A DNA stretch of 42,582 bases, from the NCBI GenBank assembly GCA_947040495.1, contig CAMRBQ010000014.1, positions 1 to 42,582 of the forward strand. Direction: 5' to 3'. Below are positions 8,530-16,461 of this stretch, piece after piece. Both the position numbers and the translations under genes were made by a program. The stretch's first letter is position 1. Each line of letters starts with the position of its first letter. Under the pieces are notes generated by a model. It was not told the origin of the DNA. It searched no databases and worked only from the letters and a program-made list of their open reading frames with translations. This DNA comes from an uncultured Spirochaetia bacterium (GTDB taxonomy: Bacteria; Spirochaetota; Brachyspiria; Brachyspirales; Brachyspiraceae).

Positions 8530-8955
8530 CTACTTTTTATTATTCATAAGTTCCATCATCTTTGCAATAGAAGATGCATCTATCATATCCATTGGAAATG
8601 AGAAAAAAGGCTTGCCATCTTTATATTCAACTTTGATATTGGAGTTGATACTGTCCATAAGAGATTTCATTTTATCTTGACCAAACATATCTTTTATACT
8701 ATCAAGATTATCCATATTTGGAATTTGATTATTATCTTTTACATTTTCAGAATTACTAGCAGAAGTTTTACCAAGTGTTAAAGCCATACTTTCATAAGCC
8801 TGATTTATAGTAGAAGCTATCATCTCTTCTAGTAACGGCTTTTGTTCTGCTGTAAACATATCATCTTTTATATCGATATCAATTATACTCATTTTATTAT
8901 CAATAGTAACCATGACTATATTGCCCGGAGAATATATTGTAATGTTATCTTTCAT
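8530..8955 (-). CDS. Divergent YbaB/EbfC-like nucleoid protein
   Basis: A 141-residue protein directly upstream of recR, where YbaB/EbfC DNA-binding proteins usually lie. Residues 1-60 resemble the YbaB core: paired strands (IVMVTIDNKMSIIDIDI) followed by a helix of the pattern EQKPLLEEMIASTINQAYES. The usual N-terminal helix is missing, and a poorly conserved Met/Asp-rich tail of about 75 residues is added. The family dimerises and coats DNA. Assignment rests on this weak similarity plus gene order, so it could also be an unrelated small protein. Confidence 0.55.
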   Translation of the reverse strand: MKDNITIYSPGNIVMVTIDNKMSIIDIDIKDDMFTAEQKPLLEEMIASTINQAYESMALTLGKTSASNSENVKDNNQIPNMDNLDSIKDMFGQDKMKSLMDSINSNIKVEYKDGKPFFSFPMDMIDASSIAKMMELMNNKK

Positions 8956-8960
8956 AATTG

Positions 8961-9278
8961 CTACTCTCTTGTAATTATTATACTAGCCTCATGAGGCATC
9001 GATAGCCGAGATTCTACCTCAAGCGATTTTAATATGCCACTTATAACAGGGCAGCTTGTATGGCTTAGAAATGGTTTTATCTTTTCCAATATTGTGCCTT
9101 CGCATAAAGGACTATAACATTCTTTTATTGGATCAAGCATTATAGCCTCGCCCTCTAAGTTTTTCAATGTTATACAATCTGTTGTTATACTTAATTTTAC
9201 TAATTCATCATCATTTTTTTCAAGCATAAGATTTATCTCAAAACCACAAGCACCGGGGTTGACAATTGTTTTTGTCAT
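8961..9278 (-). CDS. Conserved small Cys-containing protein, 105 aa
   Basis: A small cytosolic protein beginning MTKTIVNPGACGFEINL and carrying spaced Cys residues (in ACGF, TTDCIT, KECYSPLCEG, SCPVISGI). The layout, with a Gly-Ala-Cys-Gly-Phe start and a later H-x-x-CPV stretch, recalls a small family of uncharacterised proteins in anaerobes (DUF6951-like, low confidence). The cysteines could bind a metal. It lies 17 bases after the mltG stop and 5 bases before the YbaB-like gene, inside the mltG-recR operon. GGAG precedes the ATG. Function unknown. Confidence 0.75.
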   Translation of the reverse strand: MTKTIVNPGACGFEINLMLEKNDDELVKLSITTDCITLKNLEGEAIMLDPIKECYSPLCEGTILEKIKPFLSHTSCPVISGILKSLEVESRLSMPHEASIIITRE

Positions 9279-9295
9279 AATAAATACTCCATTTT

Positions 9296-10309
9296 TTATT
9301 TCAGATATTTATCAATATTTATTTCATGCATAGAATATTCTTCTGAAAATTCATGAAAGCCATTTCTCTTTGAAACAAAAAATAGATAATCACTTTCAGC
9401 AGGATATAAAACAGAAACCAGTGCTTCTTTACTAACGCTAGATATAGGACCAGGTGGAAGTCCGCCACGCTTATAAGTATTATAAGGCATATCTATTCTT
9501 GTATAAGCAGCCTCAAGTTTTGGTTGTGATATTTGCCCTTTACTTTGCAAAGCCATAGCATATATAGTTGTAGCACATGATTCAAGACGCATGTTTTTAT
9601 TAATTCTATTATAAAACACAGATGCAACCAAAGGTCTTTCACTTCCAGCACCCGATTCCTTTTCAACTATTGAGGCAAGTGTCAGTAGTTCATGAAAACT
9701 CATACCCAATTGATTAGACCTTTCTTCTAACATCTCTTTTGAAAATTGATTAAAAAGTGTATCTATCATAAGCCTCACATATGTTTCGCCATTATGACCT
9801 TTTGCTATATAATATGTTGATGGGAAAAGATAGCCTTCTACTGTTGATGTGGGTATATTATATTCCCTTAATATACTTTCATTACTTGCAGCTGTTAAAA
9901 AATCGAATCGAGAAATAAGCCCCTTTGCTTCAAGCATGTCAGCTACTTCATATATATTTTTGCCCTCAACAACAACAAATTTTTCGAGTACCTGCTTACC
10001 TTTACTAAAAGTATTAAGTATATCTACCATATTCATTGAACCATTGAGTTCATAAAAGCCTATTTTTAATTTTTTATCATATCTCAAATATCTAGCTAAT
10101 AGCGAAAAAACCTTACTACTACCAGTTTGTATAAGATTATCATCAATTAATTTTTTGGAAATAGAAGATATTGTATCCCCTTGTATAACCTCAAAATAAA
10201 CAGTATCTCTTGCTGTTCCCTGTGCTCTTATAGTATAGAAGAATATAGCCGGAACCGAAAACAAAATAACAAATAAAATAACGACTATTACAACGATGAT
10301 TTTTTTCAT
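9296..10309 (-). CDS. mltG: Endolytic peptidoglycan transglycosylase MltG
   Basis: A 337-residue inner-membrane enzyme that cuts nascent glycan strands in the periplasm and sets their length. A single N-terminal membrane anchor (residues 4-26) is followed by a LysM-like segment (residues 37-60, VYFEVIQGDTISSISKKL). The YceG catalytic domain has the signature LTLASIVEKESG with glutamates at 216 and 218, then ERPLVASVFYNRI and the late GGLPPGPIS motif. Length is normal. It heads a leftward operon with a small Cys protein, a YbaB-like gene and recR. Upstream lie 368 bases holding two palindromic repeats. Confidence 0.95.
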   Translation of the reverse strand: MKKIIVVIVVILFVILFSVPAIFFYTIRAQGTARDTVYFEVIQGDTISSISKKLIDDNLIQTGSSKVFSLLARYLRYDKKLKIGFYELNGSMNMVDILNTFSKGKQVLEKFVVVEGKNIYEVADMLEAKGLISRFDFLTAASNESILREYNIPTSTVEGYLFPSTYYIAKGHNGETYVRLMIDTLFNQFSKEMLEERSNQLGMSFHELLTLASIVEKESGAGSERPLVASVFYNRINKNMRLESCATTIYAMALQSKGQISQPKLEAAYTRIDMPYNTYKRGGLPPGPISSVSKEALVSVLYPAESDYLFFVSKRNGFHEFSEEYSMHEINIDKYLK

Positions 10310-10463
10310 AAATTAAATAAAATTATTTTTAACGTGTTTTATATTTTTGTTAAAATAAATCCTTTGGAATTAAATACTGCTCATAAAGTATCATAATATA
10401 TACAAAAAGCAAGTTTAAAGATTACAAAAAATTCTACTACTACGTCCCTAAAGGGGTATAAGC

Positions 10464-10546
10464 TTAAGTTGCACATTATGCAGTTTGTCTAGTATTTATT
10501 TAAATATATTTACATTTTAATATGCGATTACAATGTACTACTTAAA
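10464..10546. repeat. Palindromic MITE-like repeat, copy B
   Basis: Ends TTAAGTTGCACATT and AATGTACTACTTAA are near inverted copies around an AT-rich core containing TTTGTCTA, as in copy A. It lies in the 368-base gap between mltG and the barrel gene at 10678-11358. Apart from copies B and C, that gap shows only AT-rich sequence. Confidence 0.6.
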
Positions 10547-10582
10547 AGTGGTCGGTCATACACCTTAAACGTACACAATACC

Positions 10583-10655
10583 TTAAGTTGGACATTAGAA
10601 TGCCTACTAAAACATAAATATATAAGTGTTAGCATGCATTACAATGTACAACTAA
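10583..10655. repeat. Palindromic MITE-like repeat, copy C
   Basis: Ends TTAAGTTGGACATT and AATGTACAACTAAA are inverted around an AT-rich core. It is in the same orientation as copy B and 36 bases from it. The spacer holds a CTTAAACGTA run that is also found at the right edge of copy A, so the true unit may extend past the palindrome. Confidence 0.6.
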
Positions 10656-10677
10656 AATGACACGCTTGTCCTCGGTA

Positions 10678-11358
10678 CTAGAAAAGAACGGTAAATGCTA
10701 AAGTTGGTATAAGAGCATAAAAGAATGCATTTTCTTTTAACCCATGGTCTGATTCAGAAGCATAAGAGAGATTCTGATAACCAAATTCAACGAGCGAAAA
10801 ATCTATAGCAAATTTTGTATTCCAATCTTTACCACTTTCTTTAAATAGAAGAAAACGCCAACCAAGCTCCACTGTAAGAGTAGTAGTATACATGTTTATA
10901 TTTTCTGTATCTCCAAAAGCTTCAATATATATACCACCGATTTTAGGCTCTAAAAAGAAACCTATAGGTGCTCTATTTGCAACAAAAAATTTAGCCCCGA
11001 TATCCCAATCAAACATAACTTGTGAATGAACATCAAGATCTATATAATAAACATTCATATCAACACCAAGTGTCATAAAATCAGTGAAAGCATATTCATA
11101 ACCCGCACCAAGCCCAATACCAAAAACACTAAGAGGACTGCCTGAACTCATAGCACCAATGCCACCCATTAATGCTCCAGTTAAAAGACTACTAAAAAGT
11201 GGCGCCACATTAATACTAAAAGCATGGTTCTGATCAATACTATTTAATGATGCACTTTCTTTAGCCTTAGCTTCTTGTGCTGAAAGTGTAGATGTTGTAA
11301 AACAAATAAGAAGCAATAAAACAAAGAACGATGAAACAATTTTTTTATATTTAAACAT
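10678..11358 (-). CDS. Outer-membrane beta-barrel protein, 226 aa
   Basis: A signal peptide (hydrophobic core VLLLLICFTTSTLSA, cleavage probably after SAQ or nearby) is followed by alternating amphipathic strands. The protein ends in a terminal Phe (PTLAFTVLF), typical of small outer-membrane barrels. A Gly-rich stretch (LTGALMGGIGAMSSG) follows the first strand. Barrels like this, of about 200 residues, are common in spirochaete envelopes and have no known specific role. GGAG lies 10 bases before the ATG. It is divergent from the YihY-family gene and stands alone on its strand. Confidence 0.75.
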   Translation of the reverse strand: MFKYKKIVSSFFVLLLLICFTTSTLSAQEAKAKESASLNSIDQNHAFSINVAPLFSSLLTGALMGGIGAMSSGSPLSVFGIGLGAGYEYAFTDFMTLGVDMNVYYIDLDVHSQVMFDWDIGAKFFVANRAPIGFFLEPKIGGIYIEAFGDTENINMYTTTLTVELGWRFLLFKESGKDWNTKFAIDFSLVEFGYQNLSYASESDHGLKENAFFYALIPTLAFTVLF

Positions 11359-11526
11359 AATGCATAATTCTCCAATTTTTTATATTATAAGAAAAACATA
11401 ACATATCTATAAGAAAAAGCAAATATAAAATACAACATTCTTTTTACATAAAAAATAAATTTATATATAGCATTATTATAAAATAAAATATTTGATATAT
11501 AACAAATAATTATATATATTATAAAT

Positions 11527-13206
11527 ATGACAGCCTTAAAAGAAAGTAAAATAAAGAAATCTTTTTATAGATTCCGTGAATTTTTTCTAAATGATATATG
11601 GGATATCGAAGCCTCCTCGCTAAATGCATTTTATAGGGGCTGCCTTTATATTTATAAAATACTAGCCCTAACAATAAAAGATTTTATAAAAAATAGATGC
11701 ACATTATGGGCTGCCTCTATTACATACTATACATTACTCTCATTTGTACCTATCACAGCTGTAATACTTTTTATAGCAAAAGTATTTAATCTTTATAACT
11801 ATATATTATCAGGTGTATTATCTATAGTAAATAACTATGCCCCAAGCTATGAACCTCTAATAAGACAAATATTTGCCTTCATAAAAAATATGAATGTATC
11901 TAGTTATGGTCTTGTAGGGATTATTGCAACAGCTATATCTATGATATTACTTTTGATGAACATACAAAAATGCCTCATGACAATATGGAATGTTAAGAGA
12001 ACAGTTTCATTCCCACGCCTTATCGCAGACTATATTGCCCTTATGCTACTTCTACCAATATTACTTGGGCTATCATTTGCTTTGGTTGCATATAGTCGAT
12101 TGGCAGTATTTTTATTACCCCCCGCTGTAAGATTTTCGCTCGCCATAATAGCACCTATAGCAGCATTATGGTTTATAATTCTTTTGTTTTATGTACTTAT
12201 ACCCCCAACAAAAGTTTTATGGAGAGGGGCTGTCGTATCATCGCTTATAACAGCAACAATAATAATAATTATATTAAATATATATTTTAAGTTTAATATT
12301 GGGCTAGACAAATACAAAGATATGTTTGATAATCAATTAAATTATATAGAATACACTATTGAATCGATAGAAAATGCTGATTTTTTAAATAATAATTCTA
12401 TCAATGAAAATGACGAAAAAATTATCAGAGGGACATCAAATATACCCAAGCCCTCTATTTCAATACTTAGAAAAGACTTTACCAAAATAAAAAGCACAGA
12501 TAATAATACTATAAATATAGAAGAAAATGGATTTGAAGAATTGTCTTATTCTATAAAGTTTGAAAGTTTTTCGGATGCTGCATTAGAACAGCTTATAAAA
12601 TATAGTTTCAGAAATGGTGACCATATTATAATTACCTATGAAAATGGTAAACTTTTATCTATAACTCCACAGAGTTTTTCACCAACAAAAATATTCGTTC
12701 AAATACCAATACTTTTGATACTACTTTATGTATGTTCTCTCATCATTTTATTTGGTGCAGAATTAAATCATTCATATCAATCGATAAGGTTATACTCTAG
12801 GGATATATCAAACTTTAATATGAGTTTTTATGAAAAAGAAGTTATAGCACTCACAATGATTAGTGATATAGCTATCACATTTTTGAATAAATCAAAACCG
12901 CTTGCTTTGGCAGAACTTGCTGAGAACTACAAAATAAGCCCCGATAGAGTACAATCTATATTAAAATATTTTGAAGATGAAGGATATATAATCTCTTTTG
13001 TCAATAATAGAATACCTAGATATGCCCTAGCCTACCCACCAGAAAATATAAAAATTAGTGCACTACTCAAAGGATTTCGAAAGCATGGAGCAAATGGGCA
13101 AATACAAAAAATATCCAATATTTACTATACAAATCTTTTGGAAGATGAAAAGAAATTATCAAAGATAACACTTATGGATGCTATAAAAAAATCTAATAAT
13201 ATATAA
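11527..13206 (+). CDS. YihY/BrkB-family membrane protein with large insertion and winged-helix tail
   Basis: A 559-residue inner-membrane protein of the YihY/BrkB family (formerly mislabelled ribonuclease BN). Helices occur at about residues 63-85, 128-148, 168-190, 203-224 and 237-254, with the family pattern AASITYYTLLSFVPI near the first. The expected short link before the final helix is instead a polar segment of about 130 residues (255-387), probably outside the membrane. The last helix ends in the family GAEL motif. Residues 425-530 form a winged-helix-like domain (LALAELAENYKISPDRVQSI) found in longer family members. No clear ribosome site precedes the ATG. It converges on the YjbQ gene with only 3 bases between them. 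The molecular role of the family is not settled. Confidence 0.88.
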   Translation: MTALKESKIKKSFYRFREFFLNDIWDIEASSLNAFYRGCLYIYKILALTIKDFIKNRCTLWAASITYYTLLSFVPITAVILFIAKVFNLYNYILSGVLSIVNNYAPSYEPLIRQIFAFIKNMNVSSYGLVGIIATAISMILLLMNIQKCLMTIWNVKRTVSFPRLIADYIALMLLLPILLGLSFALVAYSRLAVFLLPPAVRFSLAIIAPIAALWFIILLFYVLIPPTKVLWRGAVVSSLITATIIIIILNIYFKFNIGLDKYKDMFDNQLNYIEYTIESIENADFLNNNSINENDEKIIRGTSNIPKPSISILRKDFTKIKSTDNNTINIEENGFEELSYSIKFESFSDAALEQLIKYSFRNGDHIIITYENGKLLSITPQSFSPTKIFVQIPILLILLYVCSLIILFGAELNHSYQSIRLYSRDISNFNMSFYEKEVIALTMISDIAITFLNKSKPLALAELAENYKISPDRVQSILKYFEDEGYIISFVNNRIPRYALAYPPENIKISALLKGFRKHGANGQIQKISNIYYTNLLEDEKKLSKITLMDAIKKSNNI

Positions 13207-13209
13207 TAA

Positions 13210-13608
13210 TTACTTAGATATAACTTGTACCCAAATCTCTCTATTATGCCTAGGCCCATCAAAGTCTATAAAATATACATCCTGCCATGTACCAAACATT
13301 AATTTATTATCCTCTATTATTATACTAATACTTGGTGAAACCAAAGAGCTTAGAGAATGTGCCTGAGAATTGCCTTCCATATGTAAATAATTATCAGAGA
13401 ATGGTACGAGCTTCTCAAAAATATGTTTTAAATCTGTTTTCACATCGCTATCTGCATTCTCATTTATAATAATACCGCTTGTTGTATGAGGGCTAAATAC
13501 AGTTACTATACCGCTTTTTACATCCTCTTTTTTCACGATACCTTCAATATCCTTTGTTATATTTACTATATCTATTTTAGATTTTGTATTAATAATAATT
13601 TTATGCAT
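13210..13608 (-). CDS. YjbQ/UPF0047 family protein
   Basis: A 132-residue protein of the YjbQ (UPF0047) family, whose members often show weak thiamine-phosphate synthase activity and form trimers. Family motifs are clear: SPHTTSGIIINEN, HMEGNSQAHSLSSLV (metal-site histidines) and GTWQDVYFIDFDGPRHNRE. Length is normal. Its physiological role is not known. It is a single gene, tail to tail with the YihY-family gene and divergent from the small gene at 13691. Confidence 0.92.
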   Translation of the reverse strand: MHKIIINTKSKIDIVNITKDIEGIVKKEDVKSGIVTVFSPHTTSGIIINENADSDVKTDLKHIFEKLVPFSDNYLHMEGNSQAHSLSSLVSPSISIIIEDNKLMFGTWQDVYFIDFDGPRHNREIWVQVISK

Positions 13609-13690
13609 AATCCCCCAATAAACTATTTAATTTACTTTTTATAAATACTATACTATAATAAATCAATATTCAATTATATATGGGGATAAA

Positions 13691-13906
13691 ATGCCTAATT
13701 TTTTAAAAATGCTATTTTCTATACAGGGAATAAAAGGCTATACAATTGTTCGTATACTCGGTATAAAAATAACATTAAAAAAAAAGCAGAAAACACAATC
13801 AAAAAATATCTCTAATATAGATAAAGAGCTATTAAAAATAGAGTCTTATAAATTATATAAACAACGTTGTAATCAGTCATATCTCGATGAAGATAGCAGT
13901 AAATAA
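13691..13906 (+). CDS. Small basic protein with an LGIKI motif, 71 aa
   Basis: A short basic protein with a strong GGGGA-type ribosome site. Residues 14-30 (IKGYTIVRILGIKITLK) resemble a motif seen near the start of many polysaccharide and glycosyl-transfer proteins of host-associated bacteria. Here the enzyme part is absent and a Lys-rich, probably helical tail follows. It lies 21 bases upstream of the DMT transporter and is likely cotranscribed with it. It may be a remnant or a free-standing small peptide. Function unknown. Confidence 0.6.
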   Translation: MPNFLKMLFSIQGIKGYTIVRILGIKITLKKKQKTQSKNISNIDKELLKIESYKLYKQRCNQSYLDEDSSK

Positions 13907-13927
13907 TTAGGGGATACTTAATTTAAA

Positions 13928-14824
13928 ATGAATAAAATGATGGGCACTATATTTTTATTATCAGCCTCTTTTATTTGGGGCATAGCATATATACCAACTA
14001 GATATTTAGGCAGTCAAAATGTCAGTGTGTTTTTGGAACTACTAGTGCGATACTCTTTTCCACTAATCATATTTGGTATATATTCTTTTAAAGATATAAA
14101 AAATATCGAAATAAATAATATAAAAAAATCTTTGTTGGTTGGTCTTATATTATTTCTAGCATTAACACTCTCTATCTATGGCATTAGAAAAATACAATAT
14201 GGCTCTATGGGTTTACTCTTAATATCACTCAATGTTATAATTGTACCACTATATTTTATAGTCGCAAAAAAGAAACATATATCTATAATATTACTTATAT
14301 CCTCGCTTATGTCTATGCTTGGTATTATTCTACTCACAACTAATAATTTCAAGTTATCAATTGATATTGGTGTCTTGCTTTGTTTTTTAGCTAGCATTTG
14401 CTATTCTGCTTATATTATATTATGCTCAAAAATATTAAATGATAGCAGAATCAAACCAGCTGTTTTACAATTTTTGCAAAGCCTAGTATTTGTAATTATA
14501 TGTAGTGTATTGGTATTATCAGATATTAAATCTCTAAAAAGTATTGATTTTACAAATATTAATTTATATATATCCTTCATTTTTATAGGTTTATTTGCGG
14601 GTACTATAGGGTATTATCTATATTTTTATGGTCAAAAAAAGTCAGAGCCTACAATAGTCGCTTTGATACTAGCCTCTCAAACTATTTTTTCTGCCATAAG
14701 CGAAGTAATTATATTTCAAATTCGCCCAACGATTATACAGATATTATCATACACAATTATCATGCTATCAATTTTTATTGCATCATCTAAAGATATTAAA
14801 TTTTTCAACAAAAAAACATTATAA
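13928..14824 (+). CDS. DMT-superfamily (EamA) transporter
   Basis: A 298-residue integral membrane protein with about ten helices in two EamA repeats (FLLSASFIWGIAYIPTRYLG begins the first, FLASICYSAYIILC the second). Family members export or exchange amino acids, nucleotide-related compounds or other small metabolites, and the substrate cannot be read from sequence. A GGGG-containing site lies upstream of the ATG. It follows the 71-residue gene and precedes the CsgG-like gene, which has its own candidate promoter. Confidence 0.9.
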   Translation: MNKMMGTIFLLSASFIWGIAYIPTRYLGSQNVSVFLELLVRYSFPLIIFGIYSFKDIKNIEINNIKKSLLVGLILFLALTLSIYGIRKIQYGSMGLLLISLNVIIVPLYFIVAKKKHISIILLISSLMSMLGIILLTTNNFKLSIDIGVLLCFLASICYSAYIILCSKILNDSRIKPAVLQFLQSLVFVIICSVLVLSDIKSLKSIDFTNINLYISFIFIGLFAGTIGYYLYFYGQKKSEPTIVALILASQTIFSAISEVIIFQIRPTIIQILSYTIIMLSIFIASSKDIKFFNKKTL

Positions 14825-14852
14825 AAATCATGCACTATACTATTTGGCTTGT

Positions 14853-14879
14853 TTGACAAAAATTTTCCTATACTATAAA
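14853..14879 (+). promoter_or_regulatory. Candidate promoter for the CsgG-like gene
   Basis: TTGACA at 14853-14858 and TATAAA at 14874-14879, with a short 15-base spacer, about 75 bases before the start at 14955. Confidence 0.35.
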
Positions 14880-14954
14880 CTTTGAGTATAATGTAAATTA
14901 TAAACTAGGGGATTATTGTTCGAGGCTTAATAAAGGGAATAAGGTTACAAATTA

Positions 14955-16427
14955 ATGAAAAAATTATTATTTTCAATAACTTTTATACTAATAATATCTA
15001 ATGTATTATTAGCTCAAGTAGGCAGAGATGAAGCCACAGAAAGATATGAAAAAGAAGTTATTGCTATATATCCATTTGTAGATGCTGCCTCTAAGTTTAC
15101 TAGTGACGGTGAAAAAATAACATCATTAGTCACAGCCACTATTGTAAATATGAACAGATTTACAGTTGTAGATAGAGAAAATATAGACAAATATTTAAAA
15201 GAAATGGAGCTGCAGCTTGCTGGTATTACAGATACTGAAGTAATAGAGGCAGGTAGAATATATGGCTATACGAAAGCAATATATGGAACAGTTACAAGTA
15301 TTAATACCTACAGAGATAGGGGCTACTACAATGAAGACACAGGTGAATACACTTATTATACGAAGGCTAGTGTTAAAGTTACTATAAATATAGTTGATGT
15401 AGAAACTACTGAAATTATATCTTCTATAAGAGCAACTGGATATGGTGAAGCCCCAACTATTATGGTGGGTTCAAGGGCTGTCGCATTAAATCAAGCATAT
15501 GATGACTTAGTCATTTCTATAGCAAGTAAACTTAAAAATGTTTTTAAGGTTCGAGTAAAAATATATGATAAACAAAATCAGAGTGTAACATTACTTACAG
15601 GTAAAGAGCATGGCATAAACAAAGGGACTAGATTTAAAGTATATCAAGAAAGTGCACCAATTAAATTGCAAAATGGTGAAATAATTGAAAAAAGATATGA
15701 ATATAAAGGCTCTTTAAAAGTAACAACAACGGGCGATGAATATTCAATCGCAAAAATAACACGTGGTCCACAAATTCAACCAGGGGATATTGCAGAAGAA
15801 TATATAATTGGAAATGTAATTTTTAGTATTTTTGGTTCATTTGGTACATATGAAATGCCCGAAAGTAAATCGTCAATTGATTTCACTGATAGATATGGAG
15901 ATATATTCACATTCAATCAGAATACAGAAAAAATTGACTACTCATTTGTATTGGCAATAAAAATAGGATATGACATGGGGATGTTTTCTCCATATTTGCT
16001 AACTGGGTTAGATTTAGCTGTACTTGAACATAATCATATTACAGCTGATGTAAGGCTTGGTATTGATATAATAGTACCTCTATATTATGAGGTCTTTTCA
16101 TTTGTCGTTAGCCCATATTTTGGAATGAAATTTGTAGATGCAGAAATAGGTGAACTAGTCGATAAATCATGGCGACAAAATACTTACAAGGGATATTTAG
16201 AGCAATTATCTTTAGGGTTCGGCATCCTTGGTGGCTTCAAATATAGATTTAATGATAAATTTTCAATGACTTTGATGGGTGGGTATAAATATTTTTTCTC
16301 ACCAGCTAGTAGTGAAATATCTTTTGATGATGAAAAGGATGTTGATCTTAGAAATGCCGATTTAGGAGTCCCAGATATAGGATTTACCGGCTTTGAAGCA
16401 AGTTTATCATTTGATATACTTTTCTAA
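14955..16427 (+). CDS. CsgG-like lipoprotein-family domain fused to a beta-barrel tail
   Basis: A 490-residue exported protein. After a signal peptide (LLFSITFILIISNVLLA) comes a CsgG/FlgT-like domain at about residues 30-190, with the family traits VIAIYPFVDA, FTVVDRENIDKYLKE and a GYTKAIYGTV strand. Residues 195-280 form a second small domain with a KGTRFKVYQ strand, as seen in FlgT-like proteins. From about residue 285 onward, alternating strands ending in FDILF look like an eight-strand outer-membrane barrel. CsgG relatives assemble surface structures or act in the periplasm near the outer membrane. The added barrel suggests direct anchoring in that membrane. It is convergent with the MATE gene. 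Confidence 0.75.
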   Translation: MKKLLFSITFILIISNVLLAQVGRDEATERYEKEVIAIYPFVDAASKFTSDGEKITSLVTATIVNMNRFTVVDRENIDKYLKEMELQLAGITDTEVIEAGRIYGYTKAIYGTVTSINTYRDRGYYNEDTGEYTYYTKASVKVTINIVDVETTEIISSIRATGYGEAPTIMVGSRAVALNQAYDDLVISIASKLKNVFKVRVKIYDKQNQSVTLLTGKEHGINKGTRFKVYQESAPIKLQNGEIIEKRYEYKGSLKVTTTGDEYSIAKITRGPQIQPGDIAEEYIIGNVIFSIFGSFGTYEMPESKSSIDFTDRYGDIFTFNQNTEKIDYSFVLAIKIGYDMGMFSPYLLTGLDLAVLEHNHITADVRLGIDIIVPLYYEVFSFVVSPYFGMKFVDAEIGELVDKSWRQNTYKGYLEQLSLGFGILGGFKYRFNDKFSMTLMGGYKYFFSPASSEISFDDEKDVDLRNADLGVPDIGFTGFEASLSFDILF

Positions 16428-16461
16428 TATTTAATAAAATATAAATATATTTTTGTAATTA

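Noticed and set aside
11527..13206. Ribonuclease BN label for the YihY/BrkB protein
   Set aside because: That label was an old misassignment; the protein is a polytopic membrane protein with no nuclease motifs.
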